From NCBI RefSeq assembly GCF_910592395.1, contig NC_088322.1:124001-188000 (forward strand): a stretch of DNA of 64,000 nt, in the 5' to 3' direction. The stretch is from Lineus longissimus. Taxonomy: Eukaryota; Nemertea; Pilidiophora; Heteronemertea; Lineidae. Of this stretch, positions 1 through 11,419 are shown in pieces (position 1 is the first letter of the stretch; every line of letters starts with the position of its first letter). The translations under genes and the position numbers were made by a program. A model generated the notes under the pieces. It had not been told where the DNA came from. It did no database searches and saw only the letters and a program-made list of their open reading frames with translations.

Positions 1-3000
1 ACTTGAGATCATTGCCGAGTTGCTTTTCAGGCTGCTGCTGCTGCTGCTGCATACCGATTTTAGCCAACAAATGCTCGTCAAACTTACACGGAGTTTTCGT
101 TCCGTACCGTTCTACATTGGCAATCTTGGTGTAGATTGGCGGCACCTCTTTATTCGTGCCGTACATGCTAACGGCCACAATTTCAATCGGTGTCTGATCC
201 ACTAGCCGACGTTGGTTCAAATCGACAATTGCATGTCCGCGACACGGTTTGTAGCCGTCGTTGTTCTCGAACATTTTCGGCAAGTTGCAACTGATGGATA
301 TGCCGGAATGGTCACTATCAACACTTTCGGCATTTTTTTTTTCATCTTGTTCTGGCGCCACCCCAACCGGCGCCGATGTCGCCTGTTTGGTGATCGTGAT
401 CCTTTCCAACACTCGCACTTCCGGTGGTGAACTGGTCGGATTCCAAGACATGCACGGATCCATCGGAATGGTACGTATCTTGCCGCGCCTATTCACTCCA
501 CCTTTGGTGACGTCTTCCGAATAGCCTTGGCCGCTCAGTCGCACAGTGTCGCCGGGCACGTGATAGGAGCAATCAACGTATCCTGTTTGCTTTTCTGTGA
601 CCAAGATACGTCGAACCAAAGAAAAACCAAACCCGTTGTCGGTGACATAACACCAACTACCCGTGGGATTATTGTCTGAAGTTTGAGCGAGTTTAAACGT
701 AGCGAAATTTGGCAGGGCACGATCGCGTTTGCAAAACAACATTTTCTCCTTGTCATCATCGTCAATGGGACCACCAGCCTCGTCCAGCATCATTCGCACG
801 TACGGTGTTGGACAATTCCGTCGAACTACCCTATATTGCACGTTACATCGCAGGTATAGCCCAGTGACGTCTCGAGTCATTGTCAAATGGTAGTTGTCTC
901 GACGACAATTGTTGTGCGTCTCCTTCATTATTTCGTTGTGGAGCACCACTCGCGATACGATGTTCAAGCTGGGATAGGAACACCACACTCGATGCGCCTT
1001 GGCAAACTCCGAATGGTCGACGTTTATCATGAACGGGTCGTTGTAGACGTTCGAGTAGAGAAACTGATGTCCTACCCCACCGTTTTGTACTTGTTGCTCG
1101 TCGTCTCCAACTAGTTTTCTATCTAAGGTGGCTTGTTCTATCGCACCCTTATAAGTGTTCAACAAGCTGTCGACTGTTGCATCGTCGTCGTCCCCTTGTT
1201 GCACAACGGTATCAATGTACGGTTTGCACGTTGTTGCCAACGAACCGCCTAGAACATCTGGCGTGACTAGATGGCTCGGTTTCGTCGTTTGATACAGCGA
1301 CGACGCTATATCTGTGCGGATCGCTGCAGTGCGACACACCAATGTTCGATTCGTCACTTCGTTCATCGAGTAGATCACGTAGCTTCGTCTCACTTGATCG
1401 TCTTTGCCGCCACCACCAACACCGCCGCCCTCTTCATCTCTTCCCGTGGTATACCATCGCCGTTCGAAAACAAAATCTACGCGACGTTGGTAATTGCAGG
1501 AGGTCAACATTCCCGGACATACCATGGTGATGATAGAGGACGGATCTGCACTGCCTCCGCTAGCATAGAACATCGGGTCTTGTGTCTTGGGGCTCAGCAA
1601 GACTACACGCATCCTATCCTGATATTCGAGTGTGTCGTCGGCTGGACCACTGTCGTCACCTACACTACGACGACACACCTTTGCCATGACCAACTCGTAA
1701 ACGTTTGTTCTCACGCCCAGTTTACCAAGCGCCGAGCAGCGAAGAGCCAGATTGATGTTTCTCATGAAACCGGTCAGTGTGTACCAAGAGAATCGTGCTG
1801 TGGCAACGGTGTGTTCCTGTTCGTGATTCATCGTTCGTTTACACGACGTAGACGTTTCCACGCACGGACAGTCCCAGTTCCAGTTGTGGTTGTGGAATCC
1901 GTGAGTCATGAGGATATTGCCGTGTTGCAGCGTGCACGAGCGAATTACAGCAGTGGCGGCAGTATTGGTGGTCATCGTTTTGTTGTTATTCTTCTTCGTC
2001 TTGTCGTAAACGCATTTGTGTCGCATAGACTCGCGAATTTCGTACATTCTTTTGCCGGCGTCAAAGTTCAACATGAGCTTATGTGGAAAGAAGTCCGTGT
2101 TGTAGTTGTACTTGGGCCATTCTCGGTCCCACCTGTGACCGTATCTTGTCAGCAATTGTATTATGTCTACGGGTCTATCAACGTAGGCTGCGATCAGTCG
2201 ACCGGGTGCAAATTTTTCCACCCATGCACTCGCCGTATAACTCGAGTCGCACTTGGTGCTTTTATTAGGTCCACCGACTTTGGTCGAGTCCATATTCATT
2301 GTGGAGCGTTGAACTGCTGCAGCTTTACCACTGTCTACGGTGGTGTACTGTGGTCTTTGGCTAGGCAGCAGGAGACCTCCACGTAACGAACGAATCACGG
2401 CCACAGATTCGTAGGGCGCTTCTTTGTTGTCGTCGTTTCTTGGCGGAGTGTAGTCGATGAGTTCAACTGCCCGTGATCGACCGTCCGACAGTACGCCGCC
2501 GGCAAAACAGATGTATCTGGAGCTGGCACAGTTGACTTTCTCGTCGAACCGAGTTCCCGACGATTTGCGCACTTTTTGACGTAGTCGGAATGGATTTCTG
2601 TACAATTCTCCGGTAGTCGTCTCAAAAAATCGCCATCGATAATCACTGTCCATTTGGTCTTTGTCGAGAGGATTTCCAGACAGTGAATGAAACTTATTTT
2701 CGTCGTAGCCACCAGACAAAACTTCGCAATGATCGCAAGCCGCGTAATACATGATGGTAACTTTATCGGCCGGGTTATGCACTTGTTTCACGTTGGAACC
2801 CCTACAATCGTAGATGTACATGTCGTAGCTATCCGTCGAATTTGTTCTCGGTACCTTAATGGTTCGTGCAAATTTATACTGTATCTCGTTATAGACGGAA
2901 GCGTATTGGACAAACCTGGTGTAGGCGTTGCTAACGTCGTTCATCATCACGTTCCATCCGTACGATAAGGGAATATTGATACCTACACCACAGCGCTCAG

Positions 3001-4615
3001 GATGCTCACCTTGAATGTTCAGATGGGTAAAAAAGTACACAAGATAAGCGTATTGGTCTTTGTTACTGCCGTAGTACAACTGGACGGTCCAATCGTGTTT
3101 TCGATGATTTTTTTCCTCATACGGTAGGTTGATGAGTTTTCCGTTTGTGTCTCGCTTTATTTTCGTCACGTCTGGCAACTGCAAGACCACTGTGGTCACT
3201 TGACGAAGATCCACATTGCCGAAAGAGTTCCATAGTGCCTTGTAGTTGTTCGACAGCAGTGGAAACACGGCCTGGCTACCAGTGTCGGTGATTGTCTTTT
3301 CGGCTTTAACTCGTTCAGAGGCTATATGTGGAAACATGTTCTTGATGTCGCCCACCACATAGACCTTCTCCCAACATGTGCCCAACGTCGTCGCTGCATC
3401 GTACATCTTTGTCGTCGTCGTGCCACTGATCGGTTGTCGGTGTGGACGCAGGTAGGGACTGGCTCTCGGATTCTGTCCCAACGAGCCAACCTTGATCAAC
3501 GAGTACTTGCGGTCCGACGGCAAAGTCACAACACTTCCAGTAAGGAGAAGAGACGGAGCACTAGGGAAACAGAGTGTTTTCGCGTGTTCCCTTCCACCAG
3601 CTCCATAGTCGCCGCAGTGTTTCACTTGCTTCTGCGACGTGTCACCCACCACGTCATCGTCGACTTCCAACTTGGGCAAGGAATCCGAATAAGAATAGGT
3701 GTACTCGTTCTGACTGACTCCAACTACGCTGGGCGTGATCCTACCACCGAGATCGGCTTCTGTTAGTAGTACGTCGTTCATATTTATAGGGTTCAACACA
3801 CTCTCTGCGCTGATGGTGCTCTGCATAAAGTAGACGGAACTCCAAAACTTTGGTACTTTACTTACACGACTCCATTTGAAATTGTCGACACGACAAGCCA
3901 ATCGTAGATCGGGATCGCCAGGCTGACTGATCATGTGCAACGTGGGGCGAGCAAACGAATTGCGTATGGTGGGTGCATCGGCTTCGTTATTGGTGCTATT
4001 GCCACCGCCGCCAATGTCCACTGGATTTATTCGATAGCGTTTCAGTTCAGTGTTCACAGATGTCTGCGTGACCAGTTGGTCCCCGGCTTTATCGGCACTA
4101 GCCGGTCGTTTAACGGTGCACGACCACTCGACGAGATCAATCTCCATCACGTTGGTGACCAGTACGGAAAGACGGTACGTGTTGCCCGCATTCAGGTCCA
4201 TGTTGCACGTAGGTTTCATGCGATTTTTGGGCGACAGGAACCCTCCGTTGGTAGAAGTGACTCCTTCTCGAGGCGCGTACTGGTTGGTCACTTCTATGTT
4301 TTGCGTACAGAAGGGGCTCGAGGAAGCGAACTTCGTATTGGCCGTGAAATGTACACCGTTCCTGTAGTTGTCGTCGAACGTATTCAATGCTATGCTGTGT
4401 GGTTTCAACGACCTGCCTTTTGGTACGTTCACGTCACAGTTGATTCTATATCGTACCATGTCCACAATGTGCACGGTAATGGTAGGGTGTATAAAATGCG
4501 CAAGACGCCTTTGTTCCAAGGTCGGATCTGCGTCGTTGGCCTGTGAGGTGGTGAGCGAACACCACAGTGTTATCATCGCCACCAGATATATTAGACAACA
4601 ACTTTTCAAAGCCAT
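1..4615 (-). CDS. Large secreted or envelope protein, 3' end beyond the left edge
   Basis: An uninterrupted minus-strand frame runs from an ATG at 4615 to the left edge, giving at least 1,538 codons with no stop. The N-terminus has a basic start and a hydrophobic core (CCLIYLVAMITLWCSL) followed by a polar stretch, a clear signal peptide, so the protein should enter the secretory pathway. The rest is rich in Cys, Asn and Thr, with no internal membrane segment that I noticed; a C-terminal anchor may lie outside the window. A short Gln run is read from 30-52. The gene is divergent from the plus-strand gene at 4714, with about 100 bases between the starts. I infer a virion envelope or secreted protein from size and signal peptide; I do not recognise a family. 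Confidence 0.85.
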   Translation of the reverse strand, partial: MALKSCCLIYLVAMITLWCSLTTSQANDADPTLEQRRLAHFIHPTITVHIVDMVRYRINCDVNVPKGRSLKPHSIALNTFDDNYRNGVHFTANTKFASSSPFCTQNIEVTNQYAPREGVTSTNGGFLSPKNRMKPTCNMDLNAGNTYRLSVLVTNVMEIDLVEWSCTVKRPASADKAGDQLVTQTSVNTELKRYRINPVDIGGGGNSTNNEADAPTIRNSFARPTLHMISQPGDPDLRLACRVDNFKWSRVSKVPKFWSSVYFMQSTISAESVLNPINMNDVLLTEADLGGRITPSVVGVSQNEYTYSYSDSLPKLEVDDDVVGDTSQKQVKHCGDYGAGGREHAKTLCFPSAPSLLLTGSVVTLPSDRKYSLIKVGSLGQNPRASPYLRPHRQPISGTTTTKMYDAATTLGTCWEKVYVVGDIKNMFPHIASERVKAEKTITDTGSQAVFPLLSNNYKALWNSFGNVDLRQVTTVVLQLPDVTKIKRDTNGKLINLPYEEKNHRKHDWTVQLYYGSNKDQYAYLVYFFTHLNIQGEHPERCGVGINIPLSYGWNVMMNDVSNAYTRFVQYASVYNEIQYKFARTIKVPRTNSTDSYDMYIYDCRGSNVKQVHNPADKVTIMYYAACDHCEVLSGGYDENKFHSLSGNPLDKDQMDSDYRWRFFETTTGELYRNPFRLRQKVRKSSGTRFDEKVNCASSRYICFAGGVLSDGRSRAVELIDYTPPRNDDNKEAPYESVAVIRSLRGGLLLPSQRPQYTTVDSGKAAAVQRSTMNMDSTKVGGPNKSTKCDSSYTASAWVEKFAPGRLIAAYVDRPVDIIQLLTRYGHRWDREWPKYNYNTDFFPHKLMLNFDAGKRMYEIRESMRHKCVYDKTKKNNNKTMTTNTAATAVIRSCTLQHGNILMTHGFHNHNWNWDCPCVETSTSCKRTMNHEQEHTVATARFSWYTLTGFMRNINLALRCSALGKLGVRTNVYELVMAKVCRRSVGDDSGPADDTLEYQDRMRVVLLSPKTQDPMFYASGGSADPSSIITMVCPGMLTSCNYQRRVDFVFERRWYTTGRDEEGGGVGGGGKDDQVRRSYVIYSMNEVTNRTLVCRTAAIRTDIASSLYQTTKPSHLVTPDVLGGSLATTCKPYIDTVVQQGDDDDATVDSLLNTYKGAIEQATLDRKLVGDDEQQVQNGGVGHQFLYSNVYNDPFMINVDHSEFAKAHRVWCSYPSLNIVSRVVLHNEIMKETHNNCRRDNYHLTMTRDVTGLYLRCNVQYRVVRRNCPTPYVRMMLDEAGGPIDDDDKEKMLFCKRDRALPNFATFKLAQTSDNNPTGSWCYVTDNGFGFSLVRRILVTEKQTGYVDCSYHVPGDTVRLSGQGYSEDVTKGGVNRRGKIRTIPMDPCMSWNPTSSPPEVRVLERITITKQATSAPVGVAPEQDEKKNAESVDSDHSGISISCNLPKMFENNDGYKPCRGHAIVDLNQRRLVDQTPIEIVAVSMYGTNKEVPPIYTKIANVERYGTKTPCKFDEHLLAKIGMQQQQQQPEKQLGNDLK

Positions 4616-4713
4616 GGTCCCAAATACTTTGTTCTTTCCAAAAATGTAGTAAACGGTGAAATTGTATATTTGAGCATCATTTGCATTATACTACCAGACA
4701 CACATCCGTCATA

Positions 4714-6234
4714 ATGACTTTGGTAGACAAATTGTTACTCCTAATGAATATAATAGGATTCCTGTCGTTTTTCGGATTTGTCTTCTTTTTCTGGGACACT
4801 ACGTTCTATTCTGACTTGGACGCAAACGTGGCCACTCGAGAGCAGTTTCGAAAATACGGATTGTTAAAGCGGCGCGGAAAACTATGTACGCCACTCTCGG
4901 GATGTGGAGCCGTGATTGAAAAAGATGAAAGCAATACAGTGATGGGAATAAAATACGTGAATAATTATGAAGCGCACGTCAATGATATCACAAGTGGTGC
5001 GTATGATGACTCCAACAATACCGTCACATCCTTTACATTGTTTGAACTGTGTACCAAGTCGTTCTATGTCAAATGTAGAGGCTCGATCAGATGCTGCAGA
5101 GATTGTAAAATGTTGGGGTTGGCAGCACGTTGGAAGATTGTTACCAGTGGCAGGGACAAAGCCATAGTTGCAGTTAATAAAGAATTTCCTTACAGGTTGG
5201 AAGATGTACACAAAAAACCATTAATGGGCATGAGTGGAGCATTATTGGGGCTTGTTGTTTTGTACATAGTCTGTGCGATTGTAAGTGTATACGAAGAACA
5301 TTATAGGTTGAAATGTTATTATGGTACTACCTCTGCTGGTGAACCACGCAGTGGCAATGGTAAAAGACAAGGAGAACAACAACGTAGTCACCGTAAAAGA
5401 CGAATAAGTGATGATTATAATGATGAGGTTGATGATGAGATGGAAAAAAACGCTGATGTTCGACATCGACATTTGGTGAATCGTGACGATGAGAGATTGT
5501 TAACAGTAGACTCTGACGACAACATTAGAATACAATGTGGAGAGTGGCATCGACGACGACAAAATAACGCAACTGATTCGCATCTGGTCAAATACAGAAT
5601 ATACATGTCTGTCGTGTTTATTGGTCTATTCGTACTCATGGTCGGAGGACTCGTTCACCTGCTCGCTTCGGTCACGTTAGCAGTGGGCACGACAGTTGGT
5701 GTCCCACAGCAGAGATACGAAACCACGACAAATGACGGTGTTTCGCTCACTTCTGTAATATTGAACGTTGTAACGCAATATGATACAAATAAGAATCGTG
5801 GGGAAAACATTGTCAAACATGTGGAAAACCCGCTTCGTGAATGTAGAATAGTGTTCACCGGATTCGTCATGACAGTGTGCATGTCGATTATATTCTACAT
5901 CGAACTGTTGAAAAGCATAAACATTGGTTACAACAAGGCTGCACAGAAACGGGACAAGGCAGTGAGGAACTTAGCACGTTGTGTAGATGCAGAGACGGCG
6001 AAGACATTTGTTGAGAGTGTAGACATCTTGAAAGAAAATAATTGTAGACGAAGCGAACGCCTTCTTACGTTTAGCGGCAACTCGAGTACTGGTTGTTGTT
6101 CGTCATGTTGTAAATACATCTTCAAGTTATTTACCGTATTTAATGCGTTGTGTGTCGTGGTATGGATTCTGATATCCATCGACATGATATTGTTGTACAA
6201 TGGAACTTGTTTGATTCCCAGTGAATGTAACTAA
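4714..6234 (+). CDS. Multi-pass membrane protein, 506 residues
   Basis: The frame opens upstream with a TTG at 4681, but the first ATG is at 4714. Five hydrophobic segments are visible near residues 4-27, 173-193, 296-320, 383-400 and 468-495. Between segments 1 and 2 is a Cys-containing loop of about 145 residues; between 2 and 3 is a strongly charged loop rich in Arg, Asp and Glu, probably cytoplasmic. A second Cys cluster (GCCSSCC) precedes the last segment. The stop at 6234 is 12 bases before the ATG of the next gene, suggesting co-transcription. This gene and the one at 19056 are both multi-pass proteins flanking a large soluble protein, but I see no clear sequence similarity between them. 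Function unknown; probably an envelope component. Confidence 0.8.
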   Translation: MTLVDKLLLLMNIIGFLSFFGFVFFFWDTTFYSDLDANVATREQFRKYGLLKRRGKLCTPLSGCGAVIEKDESNTVMGIKYVNNYEAHVNDITSGAYDDSNNTVTSFTLFELCTKSFYVKCRGSIRCCRDCKMLGLAARWKIVTSGRDKAIVAVNKEFPYRLEDVHKKPLMGMSGALLGLVVLYIVCAIVSVYEEHYRLKCYYGTTSAGEPRSGNGKRQGEQQRSHRKRRISDDYNDEVDDEMEKNADVRHRHLVNRDDERLLTVDSDDNIRIQCGEWHRRRQNNATDSHLVKYRIYMSVVFIGLFVLMVGGLVHLLASVTLAVGTTVGVPQQRYETTTNDGVSLTSVILNVVTQYDTNKNRGENIVKHVENPLRECRIVFTGFVMTVCMSIIFYIELLKSINIGYNKAAQKRDKAVRNLARCVDAETAKTFVESVDILKENNCRRSERLLTFSGNSSTGCCSSCCKYIFKLFTVFNALCVVVWILISIDMILLYNGTCLIPSECN

Positions 6235-9200
6235 CTGGCGGTGGTTATGGATTTCTTGGTGCAGACGTTCTACCACGACATAGTACTCGATAACAATATC
6301 AGTGACAATACCATTTATCATTACAAGAACGGAGAATACATTATATTTTCACCAACAAACGAATGTAGGTTTCTTCATTTGAATCTAGGTACAAATAGTA
6401 ACCTAGGCGGTGATACACCTTACATCGACGACACTGCAGCACCCAACAAAGAAATAGCCGCAACATGTCTAGCCGAAGTGCAGGCTACTCGATTGGTGCT
6501 AGAGTTGTTGGCTAGATTGATCGAAGCGCAATCGGAAACGGAATCGTGGTCTGTATTACTGAAACTAGTAGATAACAACGCTTCATGTGCTGTTTACATC
6601 AAAGCTAATAATGATGACCGGGTTCACGATGTGATCACAATGATCGATAACATGACACGATCATCCCATCTAGCCGAAAGGACGAAAGCGCTCATGGTTG
6701 ATACGATGAAAGACCACACATTTCAGAGTATTCTTCTGAATGGTCAATACGACTTGTCGACTCAAACAGACGAGGCGGTACCTTTCGTAACGTTACTCTT
6801 CACATATGCCATCGGCTCCGGAGCAATGCCAGTACCCACTTTGACCAACATGGGAGCTCCTCTGTTTGTAGTGGCCGAGAACAATGTCGGCAAGGGAAAA
6901 GTTCGCGTGATGGAAAATATGTTCCAACGTGTGTACAATTATCATAGATTGCAACCACAATTGGCGGCGGTCACACCGTGGTCGATCGTGGAAAACTATG
7001 TGCCGATGTTCAACAAACAGTTCGACATTGGATGTGTTGTCGGTGATTCGTTTAGGATTTATCAAGATTGTGATGATCAGATGCACATAGTCAATATCAA
7101 TCAACAACAACAACAACAACAAACGGATGCAGAAGGAATGATGTGCGCTGTAATGTTTGAGTACTTTTTGTATCTGATGAACACGAAAATTTCCGGTAGT
7201 GGTGATGTTGTTGTTGTTGGTGGTGGTGATGGTCGTGGTGGATCGGTGCTGCCTGTCAAATTACTACACAACTTACTGAGATCAGAACGATTTATGACAA
7301 AGATTATAGATTTGAAAGGATTCGTCAGACCAATTTGTCGAGCTCTGTACGACGTGTACACTAAAAAGGGTGGTCTAACTCAAACTATGGTCAGCACAGT
7401 AGACGTGTACGATTTCATCTACATTCCGTGCTTGCAACAGATTCTCGGACAGGTTGCAGTAGGAACGTTAATGGCGCTAAACAAACACGTGCTCGGTCAT
7501 CCCGTTGACAACACAACTTTAGTTCTCAGCGACTACATGAAACCATGTAGGAATTTTCCTGACATGGGATTTATTCCTACAACTGTATTTGTGCCAGTAT
7601 ATGACTCGACGGAACATCAACAGCAACAACAATATTGGATGGGTCTATCGTGTTTGGTCGACAGTGGTAAATGGGGCATCATGCACTTATTGATGCAGAT
7701 GAAACACGAGCAAAAACGGAGGCCGGATGTTGGAGGTTTGTCCGAGAAACATACTCATCTGCCGCTGTTTCACACAGTACTGCCACAAACTATGAGAACC
7801 ACAGGTGGTAATGGTAGTGCTGGAGATCAACCCCTAATAACAAATCTGAAACTGCACACTTCTCTCTTTGATGCAAAATCGAGAACCGTTAACAGAGATG
7901 CACTGATCGTCCTGCTCTGCGATGCGATCATACAACACAAGATGACGTGGGAACGTGTGTTGTTAATACTAGGTAAAATATGGCAACAAAAAATCACCAC
8001 GACCCAAGAGTATAGTGCATCGGCCGAAGTGGCCATCAATCACGCCGTTCACGTACAGACAATTCTAGAGAATGTGGCCGACTTGGTAGATGCAAATCAC
8101 TCGTTGGGATGGCACATGGACGAACTAGAGTATCTACTGATGAACGTGATGTGTCCCGATCGAGAACCTGAGGATAGCGGCATTGGTAACGTGCGGGTAG
8201 ATATTATCGAGGCGTTGTCTACTATAGTCACTGTATCGACTAGGATATTGTACGATGCACCAGACTGTTGCAATTGGTTAATACCGATCGTGGACACAAA
8301 AACACCAATCACGTCCGAAAACAGACTACTCCCCAGACACGGTGAAGAAGATTTGAACAATACCGACATAAGACCTCGGTATTGGATGGTGAAGAGGAGT
8401 GGCGAGGATGAATATATTACTTACGAGGTAGTCAACACTGATTTGTGGCGTGGTCACAATCGCACGTCGACATTACCGCACATGTTGCACGATCAACTGT
8501 TTAACAAGCGAAAGACATCTGTTGGACTCGACGAATTGGTGACATGGATAGAGGCGGTCAATGCCAATACGAGCAACACGGTCGTTCCCAAAGTGTACTT
8601 TAGACAGGCCATGACGTGGGGCATAGAGTTGTCTAAAATCGTTACAAAAAAACACAGGTTCACAGTAGAACGCATGCTAAAAGTGATGGCTTGTATTAGC
8701 AAGTATACCATATCACCAGATTCTGGGTGGTTGAAAGAGGTGAATTCTGTAATTTCTATCACCACCTCGGTGTGCAATGAACTGTTGGCGAGGACGACTG
8801 ACAGTATACTGAACAAGAGACGGGCACTATTCCAATTCGTGCGAAACTCGCTGCCAAAAGACTCACTCGATTGTGGCAGTGGCGGCGGCAATGATCTTTA
8901 CGAGTCGTTGTGGTGGGCAATTTCCTCCCTGCCAAAGACGACCAGTTTAATATGTTGCTATGGAGTTCACGGATACGTACTGAGAAGACGCTCTAACAGG
9001 GAACAGTGGAATTTGGTAGGATGTGTATCCAGGACGTTGTACACGACGACAAGTGGAGAAACAATGTCCGACAAAGAGAGGAGTGTATTTGACGTACTAT
9101 GTGAAGACTTTTGGAAAAATATCAGTGAGCAATCGCTACAATCCATAAGTCAGTGTGGTCGATTCGAACGATTCGCAGGAGTGTTTCGTCGGTGGTGCGC

Positions 9201-10650
9201 AGAGCTGTTGAGTTTTTGCGAAGTGGTGACAGGGGTAGTAGGTGACAATAGAGTGTCGTCAAAATTGAACCAAAGTGAAATGTGTCGAGACTTTCTACTG
9301 TTGAGCGATTGTCTCATGAACTCTGATCTACCGTGCGGACCAACAACATCAGTGGAACAGTGGCAAGCACAGCAACAGCAGCAGCACCAGCAAAAGGAAA
9401 CAAAGAAGAAAAAAATGGCAGTAGTCACTGCACACACGCAACAAGAAACACAGTGGGAAAATACCACACTGTATCCAAGAGCAAAGCCTGATGACCTGAT
9501 GAACGATACTGCACGATACACGATAGAAAACGTGTGGTTTATGTTGGAAACGATACTTAGAAACATATGTATCGCCAATACGAAAACCACCAACACTGCT
9601 GGTGGTTATCAAGACCTACCCGTTATCCTGAGGCTGTCGTACAATCGCAAGAAACCCTTTAGCATAGTCCCCATGAACAACCGCGGGGTAGATATGCTTT
9701 TGCACACGGTATGCTTTGTTTTGCAGAAACGATCGAGAGAGATGATAGTCGAAGCATTGGCTGGTGGTGGTGGTGGTGGTGGTGGTGGTACGAAGTCATC
9801 TGTCGTCGCTACCACCAGTTTTGTCATCGATGAGAGGCAAATGTACACGCTGATCGAGCGTGCCACCTCTGGACCGTCACAACAGTTACCGTCGAAAGAA
9901 CGACTCTTCGTTCTTCACAGATGCGGATTCCAACATGATAATATTCACATGATATTCGAAAACATGAACAACAATCCAACCCAGAGCGCGTTATTGAACA
10001 TGATATTCTTGGACGGAGATCGCGAAGTAGAACTGTGGCAACTGTTGGACTATCTCTTTGCATTTTGTTTTCTGACTGTCGTTCGTGTAAGGGGCATCGT
10101 GGGCTTTTACGGGCTGTACACGAGCTTCGATCGATCACCCGTGCTACGTTCCTCGTGTGTATTTGAAGTTGACGCACGATCTGTTGGTAAACAGGTTCTG
10201 AAGGAAATTGTGACGACTCCAGTAATGACTGCCAGAACATTCACCAAATTCACAATTGAAATGCTTCAAGACTGCAATTGGATGGATCATGGTGCTGTCG
10301 ACATCAGCAAAGCACCGGCACACGACGTCGAACAGCTATTGATTACAACGTGTCTGTCGAACACATCTAACCCATCCGACTCGTCCTTTGTATCCACGCT
10401 GAGTAAAGTGGCACAGTTGCCGTTGCATACCGATGATGTCACCACCGACGATGACCTAGAACGACAAATGCACCAACGAAAGTTGGCGTGTCTAATCCAA
10501 CAACTATTAGATCGACCAATGGTATGTAGAATAAATATGCGAGGAGTGCAAAAATACGGTTTGGTGAGACTAGGCTCTACAATAAATAACACAGGCGCAT
10601 CTGAACCAAACAGTGGTGAGGTTGCCAACGTCGGCTCGTACATAACACTG

Positions 10651-11376
10651 TGTTGTGGCCATTTTCCTTGTTTCTCTGGAGTTTAAATTTCCCGCCTTGT
10701 AAACCCTTTTTAATGAGCCCTGTTTTTTACTTGTGTGAACCCCTTTGCTCTGGTGGACCCTTTTTAGCCTCCTTTTTAGATCTCCACCATTTTGCTTTCT
10801 TCCAACTCATTCATTTCTAGTTTTACCAGTTTCAAGTTATGATTTTCCTTGGGGTAGCTCCCCTTATCAGCACACAAATCGTTTGGTAAGCTTAAATAAT
10901 ATGTATAGAACCCTTCTTTTGATATGATTTATGTATAAACGGTCTACAGGAAGGATTCTTGTGCCTCTCTGTGCAGCCCTAAACCCCTTTCCAGTGCCCA
11001 TGTTCTCAGGCAGCCCTGCAGAGCATGTGGTCCCTTTATATGTTAATTTACATGGGGGTTTTCCTTGGGATTGCCCTCATTATCATGCAAATTTTTGGGA
11101 ATTCCCAGCTCTGGCTTTGCCACCTGGTTTGTTTACAAACAATAATGTACTTTAGATGTGGTGGGGAATTTATTGTAAAAACGTATATGAGACGTTAGGT
11201 CTTTTTCTTTTCGCTGGTCTTTGGTCTTTCTAGTGTTTATTTTCTGTACTTGTTGACTATTATTTCACATGTTGATGCTGTACTTGCATTTACTTGTCTT
11301 TATTTGTATTTTCAGTAAATCTCTATAATCAAGGGAATTTCTACGTTTGTGTTGTTTTTTGAGCTGCCCCAATACA
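10651..11376 (+). repeat. 5' LTR of the BEL/Pao element
   Basis: 726 bases, starting TGTTGTGGCC and ending CCCCAATACA, with TGT/ACA inverted ends. It matches 18052-18777 base for base as far as I can follow by eye. It contains the early stop that ends the upstream part of the interrupted viral gene (10684-10686). Confidence 0.95.
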
Positions 11377-11419
11377 TTTACAAACGATTTTCGAACAAGT
11401 TTATTTTGGGATCATCACC

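Noticed and set aside
1271-2386. 371-codon plus-strand open frame
   Set aside because: It lies opposite the long minus-strand secreted-protein gene, has an odd Val/Arg/His-rich composition, and the minus frame has the signal peptide and start.
10745-11155. Two short open frames in the 5' LTR, repeated at 18146-18556
   Set aside because: They occur at the same offsets in both LTRs and simply reflect the repeat; no features of a protein.
11377-11419. tRNA primer-binding site after the 5' LTR
   Set aside because: A site is expected here, but I could not match the sequence to any tRNA 3' end with confidence.
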